Origin: Herbaspirillum sp. meg3
GTDB lineage: Bacteria > Pseudomonadota > Gammaproteobacteria > Burkholderiales > Burkholderiaceae_D
Direction: 5' to 3'
Assembly (NCBI RefSeq): GCF_002257565.1
Contig: NZ_CP022736.1
Location: forward strand, 2,852,001 to 2,916,000
DNA: 64,000 nt
Within the stretch, counting starts at the first letter, position 1. The number at the start of each line of letters is the position of its first letter. Shown here one piece after another: positions 53,240 to 63,700 of the stretch. The notes under the pieces are model-generated. The model saw only the letters and a list, made by a program, of their open reading frames with translations, searched no databases and was not told the origin of the DNA. The position numbers were made by a program, and so were the translations under genes.

Positions 53240-56200
53240 CTAATCATCCTCTTCATCGAGGTAGCGGCTAGTCCGGCGCTCGTGTGCCATCGAATAGCGC
53301 GCATCTTTAAGCAAGCTGTCGTAAAGCTCATAAGCTGGCTCTACACGGCTAAGCGTGCTTAGAACCTCTAAGCAGTGCTTCTCGAGCTTGACGTCTTGAG
53401 GAAATGGCTCGCCAGGCGTGCCGTGACGAACACCAGTATTCGTGGCGGCTACGATTGAAGACCTAACTGCATCAAGTGCCTCGTCGTCAATCAGCTCAGC
53501 TGCATTGAGCAGTTTTCGAAGGAACTCTGGAAACTCATATACAAAGGAATTCTGACTTTCACGCAGTATCAGGCCAACCACTAAAGCGCGCTCACGGTCA
53601 CCAGCTGCCATCCAAGTCAGCAATGCATTCAGCATTACCTCATCGTAGCTCCCCCACATACCGGCCACTACCTCTCCAATACGGGGCAAGCTGCCGTCTT
53701 GCGTAGTATTCTTCAAGCCCCAGTCTAGGAACTCAACCAAGTGCCGTAATCCATTCTCGCTCTCGTTAAATCCGATTCCATCTTCAGCTCCGCCATATTC
53801 CTTATGAAGTGGAGTGAAGCGCCAAGTACCATGGTGCTCACACTCAACCATGCGAGCACGAATAAATTGCATCACGGCTGTAGAGTCTTCTTTGACGGAT
53901 GAACTCAAGAAGGCTTTCACCCAATGGTCGTCCAGTTCCTTAAGACTCACAAGCTTTTCCAACAAACGTGTCCGCATGCTGCTAACTATCTCCTGCGGAA
54001 TTGTTTGTCCACCCGCGACCCACATCAGACAATCGTGGGTGACGCGCGTCGACACCGTGAAATCGACCTTACAAATCAATTCGACTGCCAGGCCTGGATT
54101 CGTTGAAGCGACTTGTTGCACCAAGAATGTCGCTGGCAACAAAACGGATTCATCATCGGACGACATGATTCGTTCGAAAAGCGCGACTTCATCCGGTCGA
54201 TACGGACCTTTCGGCACGTAACTCGCATAGGCCTCCGCCAGCTGCGACAATTCCTTTGATGAATCTTTGGACCTTTGAACATATTTACTGACCGTGTCGG
54301 GAGCACCTGAGGCAATGACGATACTCAGTGCGCGCCCAACGTGCAAAGCCAGATGTTCCGCTTTGCCTTCGAAGTTTCGAGCAACAATCTCCTCTGCAAA
54401 GGCTGGAGAAGCTTCCAATAGATATCCAACAAAGATATATGGACTTCCATATCCTCTAGCGATGGCGCTCATCTCATCCAGGCAAGAATTCACCACTTCG
54501 AATAGTGCGGATGGGCCTTGATAGGCCTTCACGATTTCCGCGACCAACGTCTGACGCTCCTCTTCATAACCTGACCTGGTGAGTGAATCGCCGATATCCC
54601 ATGTCTCCATGCCCCAACCATCGATGAGGGCGCGCGTCAGCCGAGTCGTCAAATCGCGATGAAGAAGTTCCAGAATTGGTTTTGCGAGGACTGACGTTTC
54701 AGGCCTTCCATGGAATGCATGCCAGCGGAGCGACTGCGCCAACCTTACAAGCACTACCGGTGGCATATACGTCTCGTTCACCAACTTGCTTATTGCTGCC
54801 AGATTTTTTCCATGCTCGGCCGCCCACTCATCGACCGATGAATCGCTAGGTATCGCTCCACTCAGAGCGCTCTGCCAGGTCTGCGCTGCCAAAAATGCTC
54901 GCCTGTCGCGCCCCAATTTTAGGAAATCCAGAAGCGCGTTCGTGACGTCATCTCTCAACTGCTGCACATTCTTCAACGCAACTCGATAGCGGCTGATGGT
55001 GAAGGTCGATTTTGAGTATGAGGTGGATTGAAACTCTGTTTCCAATGGCCCTGTCAACATCTCGAACGGGGTATATAGGGATGTCACTGAGGCGGGACGC
55101 TCCAGAAGCTTCAAGGCAAAAGCAACCACTTTACGTACATGCTCTACCGGCTTATGCAGCTGGTACTTAGCCAGCTCCTTCAGAATCCGGACCGCATGAC
55201 CAGGTTCTTGATTGAGCTGCCGATTGTCATTCTTACCCGCTTTCCAAAGTAACGTGCATCCCTCTTCAATGTAGTCGTAGTTGTAGGAAGCGTTACGAAT
55301 TATATTGCACACATGAGTGTCATTGCCGTGCCCTTCATTTACAAGCCTGCGTGCAAAGTTCAAAGCCAAGCGAGGCTGATAGTAGGCCATCGCCTCCACC
55401 GCCTGAACGTGCCGATTTACATAGTCACCATGCCAGCGAAGATGCGGCTCAATGCTACGTAGCGCATCGCTATCGTCAGTCGCCCCTTCCCGCAGCCGCC
55501 AATCCAATCGCCCAAGATTGACGAGCATATTCTTCAAATGGTCTTTATTTGCAAGCTCAAATATCGCCGCAAAGCTTTCGTTTACCGTTCCATCCTCTTT
55601 CAAATAGCTCCACCGAATAAACTCATCCGCGAGCAGGTCGGGCGCCAATCGCGTGCGGATACCTCGCTTGAACAGAACGCCTGACTGTCCCAACAGAAGC
55701 ATCAGACGTGCAATCTCTGCGTCCGATACTCCGTAGACCGTCGTGAGTATTGTGACCAAATTCGGGTCATCAGGAATCACTGGCTGCAGTAAAGCTGTGA
55801 CGCTGAGCACAGCTTTTAGCTTTTCTTCCTCGTGCTTAGACACCAATTTCGCTGTTATTTCGTCTCGCAGCTTCAACAGCACATATCGACGAAACTCTTC
55901 ACTTTTTCCAAGCAACTGCAAAGATATTGCATCTCGTGCGACCAACTGAGCGGCTAGAACTGTTGCCAACGGTGTTGTGTATGTTGCCTCGGCAATTTCG
56001 GCAGCAGCCTCTAACGCTGCTCCGCACTCCCTCAATATTGACTCGGCCAACAATCTAGCCTGCTCCTTTGACTGCAACGTCATCTGAACAAGCGCTACCG
56101 ACGGCCCCGAAAGCGCCACATCGGCCGCTTGGCTGACCAGAGTGGAAACACCATAAGGACGAAGCGAAAACAGCAGCCGAGTTCGATTTCCCGGGTCAGC

Positions 56201-57289
56201 GGCATGGCGGAGCAATACGCCCAAATCCTCTCTATCATGGGCATCATCAATGACCAGGATGGTAGCTACGCCTTTTCTATCGCGCAGACCATCCAAATGA
56301 TGAGCTTTCACTTCCTCTGTCGGGGAGATGAATCGAACATGGAGTCCTCCTTCGCTACCAAGCAGCCGAGAAATCTCCCGAAGAACACGTGTCTTTCCTG
56401 CCCCCGGGTTCCCAATCAGACAAGTGAGTAGGACTTTTTCATCTCGTGCTGCGACGACTACCTGTTCAATCTCACTTTCCCGACCGACCAGAGCCCAAGC
56501 GTGGTTAAAGAACCTGTCTTGAACCAAGAATTGAATGAAAAATCGCTCCTCGTCCTGAATCGGCCCTGGCTCCTCAATGCCTAACAGGTTCAATCGTTGG
56601 CCATGGAAAAATCGGTCGACTAAGTCTAGTCGGTCGTAAAGTGGCAGCTCGTGGAGCTTGCGAGTAATGTCGTCGCGGTCCCAGATTTGCCAGTCTGCGT
56701 GCATCGCCACCGCATCTCGCGCGTTGGGGCTGGCTACACTCGACAATAGGAGCACCTTCAGGTCGGCTTCATATGTCTGTTTCGCAACTGCGCTATGAAC
56801 TTTTTGCGGCCCAAATTCCACAACCCTTTTACATTGGAATGTGTGCGTCCCAAATGGCCCCTTAGCCACGATATCTATGCCGTGTTGAGTGTGCCCTGTT
56901 GCGCCGTATCGATGAACATGCCCTCCCAAGGGCTGATAGAGACGGTCCAAGAGAGAGGTGCAAAAAATCTCAAAGGTATCTGGCGTCAATGCAGCCAAGG
57001 GGAGAGGCTTATCGTAAGAAGTCGCCAATTCGCTCTTCGCTTGGAGAGGTGCTTCTTTATAGTCGGCAGCTGCGAAAAGCTCCCCCTCCTGCGCCTTGAC
57101 CAGCTTCTCCAGTCGGAGAAGCTCTTTAGATATAGGTCTGCCTAACCCTTTTTCCCACCGACTGACCGTCTGCTGAGTTACGCCCAAGGCCTCAGCCAAC
57201 TCCCGTTGCTTCGCGAAGCCCGCCGCATTCCGGCGTTTTGCCAATAACTCGCCAAATGCTTGATATGGGATGTTGCCTGTTTTAGCCAC
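53240..57289 (-). CDS. HTH-Mrr nuclease-P-loop NTPase fusion, probable STAND-type defence protein
   Basis: The 1349-residue protein starts at a GTG with GAGGTG upstream. Residues 12-66 are an XRE-type HTH (KQRELAEALGVTQQTVSRWEKG). Residues 100-215 look like an Mrr-type nuclease with D139 (GIDIVAKG) and Q152-x-K154 (FQCKR). Residues 265-480 are a P-loop NTPase with Walker A GNPGAGKT (293-300) and Walker B ILVIDDAHD. The remaining about 850 residues are helical, repeat-like, as in STAND sensor domains. It probably senses a phage signal and cleaves DNA. The fused HTH suggests self-repression. Confidence 0.8.
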   Translation of the reverse strand: MAKTGNIPYQAFGELLAKRRNAAGFAKQRELAEALGVTQQTVSRWEKGLGRPISKELLRLEKLVKAQEGELFAAADYKEAPLQAKSELATSYDKPLPLAALTPDTFEIFCTSLLDRLYQPLGGHVHRYGATGHTQHGIDIVAKGPFGTHTFQCKRVVEFGPQKVHSAVAKQTYEADLKVLLLSSVASPNARDAVAMHADWQIWDRDDITRKLHELPLYDRLDLVDRFFHGQRLNLLGIEEPGPIQDEERFFIQFLVQDRFFNHAWALVGRESEIEQVVVAARDEKVLLTCLIGNPGAGKTRVLREISRLLGSEGGLHVRFISPTEEVKAHHLDGLRDRKGVATILVIDDAHDREDLGVLLRHAADPGNRTRLLFSLRPYGVSTLVSQAADVALSGPSVALVQMTLQSKEQARLLAESILRECGAALEAAAEIAEATYTTPLATVLAAQLVARDAISLQLLGKSEEFRRYVLLKLRDEITAKLVSKHEEEKLKAVLSVTALLQPVIPDDPNLVTILTTVYGVSDAEIARLMLLLGQSGVLFKRGIRTRLAPDLLADEFIRWSYLKEDGTVNESFAAIFELANKDHLKNMLVNLGRLDWRLREGATDDSDALRSIEPHLRWHGDYVNRHVQAVEAMAYYQPRLALNFARRLVNEGHGNDTHVCNIIRNASYNYDYIEEGCTLLWKAGKNDNRQLNQEPGHAVRILKELAKYQLHKPVEHVRKVVAFALKLLERPASVTSLYTPFEMLTGPLETEFQSTSYSKSTFTISRYRVALKNVQQLRDDVTNALLDFLKLGRDRRAFLAAQTWQSALSGAIPSDSSVDEWAAEHGKNLAAISKLVNETYMPPVVLVRLAQSLRWHAFHGRPETSVLAKPILELLHRDLTTRLTRALIDGWGMETWDIGDSLTRSGYEEERQTLVAEIVKAYQGPSALFEVVNSCLDEMSAIARGYGSPYIFVGYLLEASPAFAEEIVARNFEGKAEHLALHVGRALSIVIASGAPDTVSKYVQRSKDSSKELSQLAEAYASYVPKGPYRPDEVALFERIMSSDDESVLLPATFLVQQVASTNPGLAVELICKVDFTVSTRVTHDCLMWVAGGQTIPQEIVSSMRTRLLEKLVSLKELDDHWVKAFLSSSVKEDSTAVMQFIRARMVECEHHGTWRFTPLHKEYGGAEDGIGFNESENGLRHLVEFLDWGLKNTTQDGSLPRIGEVVAGMWGSYDEVMLNALLTWMAAGDRERALVVGLILRESQNSFVYEFPEFLRKLLNAAELIDDEALDAVRSSIVAATNTGVRHGTPGEPFPQDVKLEKHCLEVLSTLSRVEPAYELYDSLLKDARYSMAHERRTSRYLDEEDD

Positions 57290-57300
57290 GGATGCACCTC

Positions 57301-57334
57301 ATTTCTTACACACATTAAAATGAGTATAAGAAAT
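57301..57334. promoter_or_regulatory. inverted repeat upstream of the NTPase gene
   Basis: ATTTCTTA (57301-57308) and TAAGAAAT (57327-57334) are perfect complements, 18 bp apart, starting 12 bp upstream of the GTG. It may be the operator for the HTH domain encoded by the gene itself. Confidence 0.45.
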
Positions 57335-57413
57335 AACTCACAAAATTCAAGACTCAAGTTGAAATAACCATAGCATTACAGTGGTTATTGACCATCTAGA
57401 TATTGACGGGTAA

Positions 57414-57662
57414 ACAGCACGTGGCCAACCGACTAAGGTCACCCGTCTTCAGAAAGAAAATGGCGAGATTTTACTGGAGTTCTTGGACATCCAAGTCGAT
57501 GCATTTAAGGGTTATCGCTTGGTACTGAAGGGCGTTGAGCATCGGCTGACATCTCAAGGAGCTACCGAATATGCCCAAGCCATAGGAAATGTGGTTGGAG
57601 GGCCAAGTCAATTAGATGAAGTTCCAAAATCGCCCTCCCTGGCTGCTTTCAGTTCAATATAA
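57414..57662 (+). pseudogene. coding-like fragment without a normal start
   Basis: An open frame between stops at 57411 and 57660 reads as plausible protein (KENGEILLEFLDIQVDAF, then YRLVLKGVEHRLTSQGATEY and a short tail). It has no ATG or GTG and no ribosome site. It could be a gene remnant left by a deletion in the island. Confidence 0.35.
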
Positions 57663-57913
57663 AAACCACCCTCAAGTAGGCTTAGAGTCGAAAAGAATTC
57701 TTCGAGGAGCGATTTCTCTTCCATCGTTGCCACAGGCAGCCAGGGCAATTCATTTTCACCTTCGACAAAAAAGAGACCCGAATATCACCTCAACTCACCC
57801 AGACACTCTTCACTCGAAAGCCGAAGGGGCACAATCATTTTGATATCTACAACGACTACGACTACTAAGGAACACCGCAATCGCTTATCAGCATTGACGC
57901 TCAGGCATTTCGG

Positions 57914-58001
57914 GAATTTTGAAAACCAGCGAATAGAATTTCCAAAACCAGTAAATGGAATTTTCAAACTGCGCGATTGGTATTTTTAAACCCAGTACAA
58001 A
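57914..58001. repeat. four 22-bp iterons, putative plasmid-type replication origin
   Basis: Four contiguous 22-bp units start at 57914, 57936, 57958 and 57980. Units 1 and 2 share GAATTT, AAAACCAG and AAT at fixed positions. Units 3 and 4 are more diverged but keep the ATTTT-AAAC core. Two helical turns per unit would stack initiator proteins on one face. The array lies 197 bp before a TrfA-like gene. No clear DnaA box was found. Confidence 0.7.
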
Positions 58002-58197
58002 GTCTGAAGATAGCCAGCCGCGAATACCAGGTGGTACCGGCGAAATTCAAAAGGAAAAAAATAATTTCTGCCGAAGTCCGAGTTGAATAGTCCCGGTGCC
58101 ATAAGGGGAATTTGGAAATTTAGACACCATTCTTTCAAAATCATCATCTACAAATCGAACTATATGTTAACTCCACCACTGAGTTCTTATAGTAAAG

Positions 58198-59346
58198 ATG
58201 ACCAAGAAAATCCAAGTAACTCCCCAACTTGTCAAGTACCAAAAGAAGGTTAAAAACACAGCAGCCGACCTTGCTGCAGCTGCCATGGGAATGACAGTTA
58301 GCCCCGACCAGCTAATGGCTGGCTTTGTAGAACTCGAGAACGTAGCCGAAAGAATTCAAAAAGCGATTGATGCAAGCGACGCTATTTTCAATTTCGATGG
58401 CCGGCCATTGAAATCGGACGTAAGCAAAGCCAGACTTACCCAAGCGGTGAGAGTTAACGGCGAGGTATTCCTTCCAATTGTAGGAGAAGACTTTCGTGTG
58501 GTCCCCAACGCTTGCCTAAGGTCTGCAATTTTTACAACTGGTCGCGGCGTCCAGTTGAGTAACGCCAGTTTGTTAAGCGGCAAGCTTGAACAGACTAACG
58601 ATTTCGCCGACGTTGTCTCTTTTGACTACATTGACGCGCAGCTAAAGGGCTACAATCTCTGCCAGTATGACCGCAAGGTATGGGGGACCTGTGTCGAGTT
58701 CTATCGCGACAAGCCACTTACCAAGGAAGGCGCATCGGAGCAAATGGAGACCAATTTCTATGGTTTCGCCAAGAAGATGGGGGAACTGTATGGAAAATCG
58801 ACTCATAGAGCTATTCTCGCCAGCCTAATTCGACTCGATGCCGTACAGTTCCGAATCAGATATAAGGGTTGGAACCTTCGAGGCCAAAAAATTCTTAACG
58901 CTAGTTTTCAGGATGGAAGTGAACACGGAAGACAACGGGGTAGTGACCTGATTCGCTTCCAAGTCCTAGACGGAGTGGCAGAATTGTGCGGCCCGCAAGG
59001 TTGGACAGCCTTGCACAAAGATATTCTGACCTATGACGGTCTGATGGCATGGATTGCCGGTTTTTATGCCAGCCATAGCCGATGCTGTTGGCTTCCATTT
59101 GAATATCTGCAAAAAATGACTGGCTACCCAGGAACATCAAAAAACTTCAAACAAGCCTTCGTTGCTGCAGTAGAGAAGCTGAAAAGTGCATCCGTGGACC
59201 CAAGTCATCGGATTCGAGAGTACGATATTTCTGCAGACTGGAAGAAGATAGTAGTCGCGCGCAAAAATTGGAAAATCCCCAGAGCAGTCGATAACGGAGC
59301 CGACGAAGAAGATGCTATCGCCCCCCGTCAGATTTCCAAACCTTGA
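58198..59346 (+). CDS. plasmid replication initiator, TrfA-like
   Basis: The 382-residue protein resembles TrfA-type initiators: VPNACLRSAIF near residue 103, a LCQYDRKVWGTCVEF segment, ILASLIRLDAVQFRI and a C-terminal LMAWIAGFYASHS. Such proteins bind iterons and open theta-type plasmid origins. The 22-bp iteron array upstream supports this. A replicon inside a tRNA-linked island suggests an integrated plasmid or an ICE with an autonomous replication phase. Confidence 0.7.
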   Translation: MTKKIQVTPQLVKYQKKVKNTAADLAAAAMGMTVSPDQLMAGFVELENVAERIQKAIDASDAIFNFDGRPLKSDVSKARLTQAVRVNGEVFLPIVGEDFRVVPNACLRSAIFTTGRGVQLSNASLLSGKLEQTNDFADVVSFDYIDAQLKGYNLCQYDRKVWGTCVEFYRDKPLTKEGASEQMETNFYGFAKKMGELYGKSTHRAILASLIRLDAVQFRIRYKGWNLRGQKILNASFQDGSEHGRQRGSDLIRFQVLDGVAELCGPQGWTALHKDILTYDGLMAWIAGFYASHSRCCWLPFEYLQKMTGYPGTSKNFKQAFVAAVEKLKSASVDPSHRIREYDISADWKKIVVARKNWKIPRAVDNGADEEDAIAPRQISKP

Positions 59347-59415
59347 TACCGGAAATGTCGACAACTAAGGCGATACTTTCCTCACCGGGATGTCCGGCAT
59401 AACCAAGGAACCGAT

Positions 59416-59511
59416 ATGAGCGCAATCACTTACACCCTCGAAAACGCACCTAGCAAGACCGGTGAAAAATCTGGCGGCGGCCGCGGCAACAATCCCCCGA
59501 AAAGCAAATAA
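59416..59511 (+). CDS. 31-residue Gly-rich peptide
   Basis: AAGGAA stands before an ATG that opens 31 codons and a TAA, 69 bp after the initiator gene. The peptide begins MSAITYTLENAPSK and ends in a flexible basic tail with GGGRGNN. I do not recognise it. It may be cotranscribed with the initiator. Confidence 0.4.
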   Translation: MSAITYTLENAPSKTGEKSGGGRGNNPPKSK

Positions 59512-59525
59512 GAGCAGCCCCGCGA

Positions 59526-60650
59526 CTATTCGAATTTGGCCCGGTAGTCGCGGGCATATTCTCGCCACACCGGATATCGAGTCCGTCCCCAATCAGCAAA
59601 GTCAGAAAGGTCATGAGGGTAGTTGGGCCACGGATACGCCTCCAGACTCTGGCTGGCCGTCATCTCTTTAGGAAAAAGCGCGACCAAAAGCTGAGAGAAG
59701 TGACCTAAAAAATTGACCTGCTGCGCGTAGGCCAAACGCATTTGAAATGCCGGATGCTCAGCGTTACCCCAAAGACCGGCAGCGATGCGGTCGAGCCATT
59801 CTTTGCGAGGTTGGTGCGTTCCACTGCTCCATCGCTTCAGCCGCAACTCGTCCATTTCTATCTCGCGCAATGCTGGATGGTCAAAGAATTCCCGCTGCGT
59901 ACTAGCTCCAGATTCCCGCTTAGTCCATTCGAATAGCATTCCAAACGGATTCTTAGCCTTGGGTCCTACGATTGGCCATAAATCCAGCACGCAGCTTTGG
60001 TCGCCCTGGCCAGTAGTTGCTTCATACTCGGATTCATAGACGACCATTACGGCTAGAAAAACTTCCATGGCTATGCTTGCGCGTAATATAAGCAAAGTAC
60101 CAAAATCTGTGACTCTGCCAAGTGCATCACGAATCCCACCCCAAAGAAATGGAGCAAAGAATTTACTGTCCAATATTTCTTGAGCTGCCTCTTCAAATCG
60201 TCGCTTGTGCATCAACGCAAATGCAGCTCGCGACTCTCTCTCTATCTCCAATAGAAATTCCTGAGGTGCCCCCAACTGCTTTCCTGAAGGATTGAATGCA
60301 ACAACCGCTGCCTCATACATCCCCATGCTCGCGGGATTGAACTCGCCCTTTTCGTCTTCCCCGATTGCACGCTCCAAGTCCTCCAAGAATTTTCTCCTCA
60401 ACGCATCTGGAGTCTCACTTGCATCCAACATTTCCGTGATGAGGCTACGTAGTCGGTCTGGGGATACTTTATCTTCCGGCTTAATTGCATCGAATCGCTT
60501 TAGAAGCGACTCCTTACCCATCAATTTAAAGGCTCTACTTATTGAATGGCCGGCAATGTCTAAGTAGGTATGAGGATGAAAAAGAAAAAGCTCAGTAAGC
60601 CGAATTTTCGTGGGGGTGCCGTTGAAGGGATTGATGAACTTGAGTGCCAT
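59526..60650 (-). CDS. unknown protein downstream of hsdR
   Basis: The 374-residue soluble protein has no motif I can name. It has a conserved-looking N-terminus (MALKFINPFNGTPTKIRLTEL), a middle hydrophobic stretch (DFGTLLILRASIAMEVFLAVM) too polar at its edges for a sure membrane helix, and a C-terminal W-rich part (YPWPNYPHDLSDFADWG). It starts 66 bp after hsdR and is probably cotranscribed. An accessory defence role is possible by position only. Confidence 0.65.
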   Translation of the reverse strand: MALKFINPFNGTPTKIRLTELFLFHPHTYLDIAGHSISRAFKLMGKESLLKRFDAIKPEDKVSPDRLRSLITEMLDASETPDALRRKFLEDLERAIGEDEKGEFNPASMGMYEAAVVAFNPSGKQLGAPQEFLLEIERESRAAFALMHKRRFEEAAQEILDSKFFAPFLWGGIRDALGRVTDFGTLLILRASIAMEVFLAVMVVYESEYEATTGQGDQSCVLDLWPIVGPKAKNPFGMLFEWTKRESGASTQREFFDHPALREIEMDELRLKRWSSGTHQPRKEWLDRIAAGLWGNAEHPAFQMRLAYAQQVNFLGHFSQLLVALFPKEMTASQSLEAYPWPNYPHDLSDFADWGRTRYPVWREYARDYRAKFE

Positions 60651-60716
60651 ATTTAAAGGTAGCGATTCAGAGTTGGCATTCGTGCGACTCTATAGCTGAT
60701 TCACGGCATTCATTTT

Positions 60717-63700
60717 TCAAGCCCAAGCTTCACCGAGAGCCTCAGCTTGTTGCAATACCAGCTCAACTGCGGCGTCGGCCGTATCCGGCGGATACTTGTA
60801 TTTACGCAAAATCCGTTTTACCATCAAACGCAAACTGGCACGCACACTCTCTCGCTGAGACCAATCAACAGTGATATTTTTGCGCAGGTTCTCTGTCAGC
60901 TCATGCGCTATTTTTTTCAGCGTTTCATCTGTCAGCTCTTTTACCGCTGACTCATTATTAGCCAGCGCGTCGTAGAATTTCACCTCGTCCTCGGTCAACC
61001 CCAATTGTTCGCCCCGATTTGCGGCTTCTTTGAACTTCTTGGCCATCTCAACCAACTCTTCCATCACCTGCGCGGTTTCAATGCTGCGGTTCTGGTAACG
61101 CGAGATAACCCCGGTTAGCAGTTCAGAAAACTTCTTCTGTTGAATCACATTACTGGCGAACTTGCTTTTGATTTCACCTTCCAGCAATCTCTCCAAGAGT
61201 TCTACTGCCAGATTCTTTTCGGGTAACTTTTGAACCTGCGCCAAAAATTCTTCATCTAGCAAACCAATATTCGGTTTCTCCAAACCAACGGCATCAAAAA
61301 TGTCGACGACACTCTCGCTCACAACTGCCTGGTTGATGATTTGTCGAATAGCAGCATCCCGCTGCTCGTCGGTTTTTTTCTGACTACTGATGTCACGCTT
61401 GGTCAAGATGACCTTGACCGCCTGCATGAAAGCGACTTCTTCCCGCAGCGCCTTCGCCTCGTCTAGGGTGCAACACAGACTGAATGCCTTGCTCAATGCG
61501 AGAGCAACGTCAGCAAATCGCTTTTTGCCATCGCGTTTGCTATCCTTGCCTTCTGACTGGATGCCGAGGACATGGTTGGCTGCGCCTGCTAGGGTTTTGT
61601 GACCACCAGACTTGAAGCCGGAATAGTCGAAGCCATGCAGCATGGCTCTCAGGACATCGAGCTTTTCCAGCAAGACTGACAGTGCTTCATGTGCGTCCAC
61701 AGTCGGCTTGCCGCGGCCTTTGCTAGCTGTGTATTCCTTCATGGCGGCTTTGAGTTCATTACCGATGCCGATATAGTCGACCACCAATCCACCCTGCTTA
61801 TCCTTGAACACGCGGTTGACGCGCGCAATCGCCTGCATCAGGTTATGCCCCTTCATGGGCTTGTCGATATACATGGTGTGCACGCACGGCGCATCAAATC
61901 CGGTCAACCACATGTCGCGCACAATGACCAGACGGAGGGGGTCTCCGGCATCCTTGAAGCGTTTTTCCAGCCGTTTCTTTACCTGGTTGCTGTATATATG
62001 CGGGCGTAAGAGAGCCTTGTCGCTAGCGCTGCCTGTCATGATGATTTTGATGACACCCTTCTCAGGGTCTGCGTCATGCCATTCAGGACGCAATTCGATA
62101 ATTTCGTTATAAAGATGCACGCAGATATCGCGACTCATCGCCACGACCATGGCCTTGCCATCCTGGGCTTTGTTGCGCTCCTCAAAGTGCGCCACCAAAT
62201 CGGCCGCTACGCTGGCGACACGGGGCTCGGAACCAACCACTTTTTCCAAGGCGGCCCAACGGCTTTTGAGTTGTGCCTGCGTGCTCTCTTCCTCGTCCTC
62301 GGCCAATTCATCCACTTCTTCATCGAGGATGGAAAGGTCCGCCTCTTTCAACTTCAGTTTGGCCAGCCGGGACTCATAGTAAATCGCGACGGTGGCACCG
62401 TCGTCCTTGGCCTGCTGCATGTCATAGACATGGATATAGTCGCCGAAGACAGCACGGGTATCGCGGTCGGCACTGCTAACCGGTGTGCCGGTGAAGGCCA
62501 CGAAAGTAGCATGCGGCAAGGCGTCACGCAGATTCTGTGCGTAGCCGACTTTGTAGGTTTCCTCACCCACCTTGCCTTTGAGCTTTGCTTCAAAGCCATA
62601 CTGAGTACGGTGAGCTTCGTCGGCAATGACGACAATGTTGTGACGGTCAGACAAGACGGGGAAAATGTCTTCGTCTTCTCCGGGCATGAATTTCTGGATG
62701 GTCGCGAAAACAATACCGCCGGAGGGACGGTTAGTCAGCAACTGGCGGAGTTCTTGACGGGTATGCGCTTGAGCCGGCTGTTCGCGCAACAGGTCTTGCG
62801 CCAGACTGAATACACCAAACAGCTGCCCATCCAGGTCATTGCGGTCAGTGATGACGACGATGGTTGGATTTTCCATCGCGGTGTCTTGCATGACGCGTGC
62901 AGCAAAACAGGTCATGGTAATGCTCTTGCCACTGCCCTGGGTATGCCAGACTACGCCACCCTTGCCCTGAATATTGGCCGGGCTGTCATTGCGTGAAGCC
63001 GCCACGACTTGGTCAATAGCCGCGCGCACCGCATGGAACTGATGATAGCCAGCGATTTTCTTGACCAGCTTACCGTCATTCTCGAACAATACGAAGTAGC
63101 GCAGGTAGTCCAATAAATACTGCGGCGCAAAAACACCGCGCATCAAGGTTTCCAGCTCATTAAATTCACCCAACGGGTCTAGGTTGATGCCATCGATGGT
63201 GCGCCATTGGAGGAAGCGCTCGGCATCTGCCGACAACGAACCCATGCGTGCATCAGTGCCATCCGAAATGACCAGCACCTCGTTGTACTGGAATACGTCG
63301 GGAATTTGTTCTTTGTAGGTTTGAATCTGGTCGTGCGCTTTCCAGATATCTGCCGTTTTATCTGCCGGGTTTTTGAGTTCCACCAGCACCAAGGGCAAAC
63401 CGTTGATGAAAAGGATGATGTCTGGCCGGCGGGTGTGATGTGGTCCCTTGATACTGAATTGATTCACCGCCCAGAACTCGTTGCGGGTGACATCAGACCA
63501 ATCGAGCAACCGCACTAAGTCCCCGCGTGTTTCACCATCCTTTTGATATTGCACCGGCACACCGCCTACTAGCAGCTTGTGAAAAGCGCGGTTTGCGGAC
63601 AACAACGAAGGGATGCCCAATTCCATGACCCGTTGCAGTGCGTCTTCGCGCGCGGCGCTAGGGATGAGGGGATTCAAGCGCCCGATGGCCTCCCGGAGCC

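Noticed and set aside
57616..57843. 75-codon open frame
   Set aside because: No ribosome site and no protein-like pattern; it overlaps the end of the more plausible fragment at 57414.
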